From: Porticoccaceae bacterium
GTDB lineage: Bacteria > Pseudomonadota > Gammaproteobacteria > Pseudomonadales > Porticoccaceae
Direction: 5' to 3'
Assembly (NCBI GenBank): GCA_028822945.1
Contig: JAPKCN010000026.1
Location: forward strand, 1 to 14,421
Length of the DNA stretch: 14,421 bases
Under the pieces are notes generated by a model. The model searched no databases. It saw only the letters and a program-made list of their open reading frames with translations, and was not told where the DNA came from. Made by a program: the position numbers and the translations under genes. Of this stretch, positions 14,365 through 14,421 are shown in pieces; the stretch's first letter is position 1, and each line of letters opens with the position of its first letter.

Positions 14365-14421
14365 ATGAAGAAATTTAGAGAAGCCATCTTGGAAGTATTT
14401 ATCGTGTTCGTGGTGGGTGGC
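14365..14421 (+). CDS. N-terminus of an unrecognised membrane-associated protein (cut by window edge)
   Basis: Nineteen codons are visible, reading MKKFREAILEVFIVFVVGG, then the window ends. The start is basic and the following stretch is hydrophobic, as in a signal anchor or first membrane helix. A weak AGGT ribosome-like site lies about 8 nt upstream, and a possible promoter is at 14280-14310. It is transcribed divergently from fleQ. I do not recognise the family from so few residues, and it could also be a chance ORF. Confidence 0.5.
   Translation, partial: MKKFREAILEVFIVFVVGG

Overview
The window is a long run of flagellar genes read on the minus strand, so transcription goes from high to low coordinates. 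In transcription order it holds two sigma-54 enhancer-binding regulators (FleQ/FlrA-type, then FleR/FlrC-type), then fliE, fliF, fliG, fliH, fliI, fliJ, fliK, fliL, fliM, fliN, fliO and the first 231 codons of fliP, which runs off the left edge. The regulator pair in front of fliEFGHIJ, sigma-54-type promoter motifs and the fliKLMNOP block point to a gammaproteobacterium with a Pseudomonas/Vibrio/Shewanella-style polar flagellar hierarchy. Base composition is moderate. I cannot name the genus; a marine gammaproteobacterium is a guess.

Layout. 14059-14364 is a divergent intergenic region with a sigma-70-like promoter for fleQ (minus), a possible promoter for a rightward gene, and a nest of inverted repeats between them. 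At the right edge (14365-14421) the first 19 codons of an unrecognised, apparently membrane-anchored protein start on the plus strand. 12901-14058 is a short fleQ. 12615-12900 is an intergenic region with a near-perfect sigma-54 promoter for fleR and, upstream of it, three copies of an AGTGGCAA element exactly 28 bp apart. From fleR onward the genes are packed tightly, with overlaps at fliG/fliH, fliH/fliI and fliI/fliJ. A second sigma-54 promoter lies between fliJ and fliK.

Function. FliE, FliF and FliG build the MS ring, its rod junction and the rotor face. FliH, FliI and FliJ are the soluble export ATPase complex. FliK is the hook-length ruler. FliL is the stator-associated membrane protein. 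FliM and FliN form the C ring. FliO and FliP belong to the export gate. FleQ would start the cascade and FleR would drive the later sigma-54 promoters.

The unusual part is the control layer. The FleQ-type protein lacks the whole N-terminal FleQ domain and has Lys in place of the c-di-GMP-contacting Arg of the LFRS motif. The FleR-type protein keeps a receiver-shaped N-terminus but has lost the phospho-acceptor Asp and the conserved Lys. The kinase gene fleS/flrB, which normally lies between the two regulators, is absent. Together this suggests a flagellar cascade uncoupled from FleS phosphorylation and perhaps from c-di-GMP.
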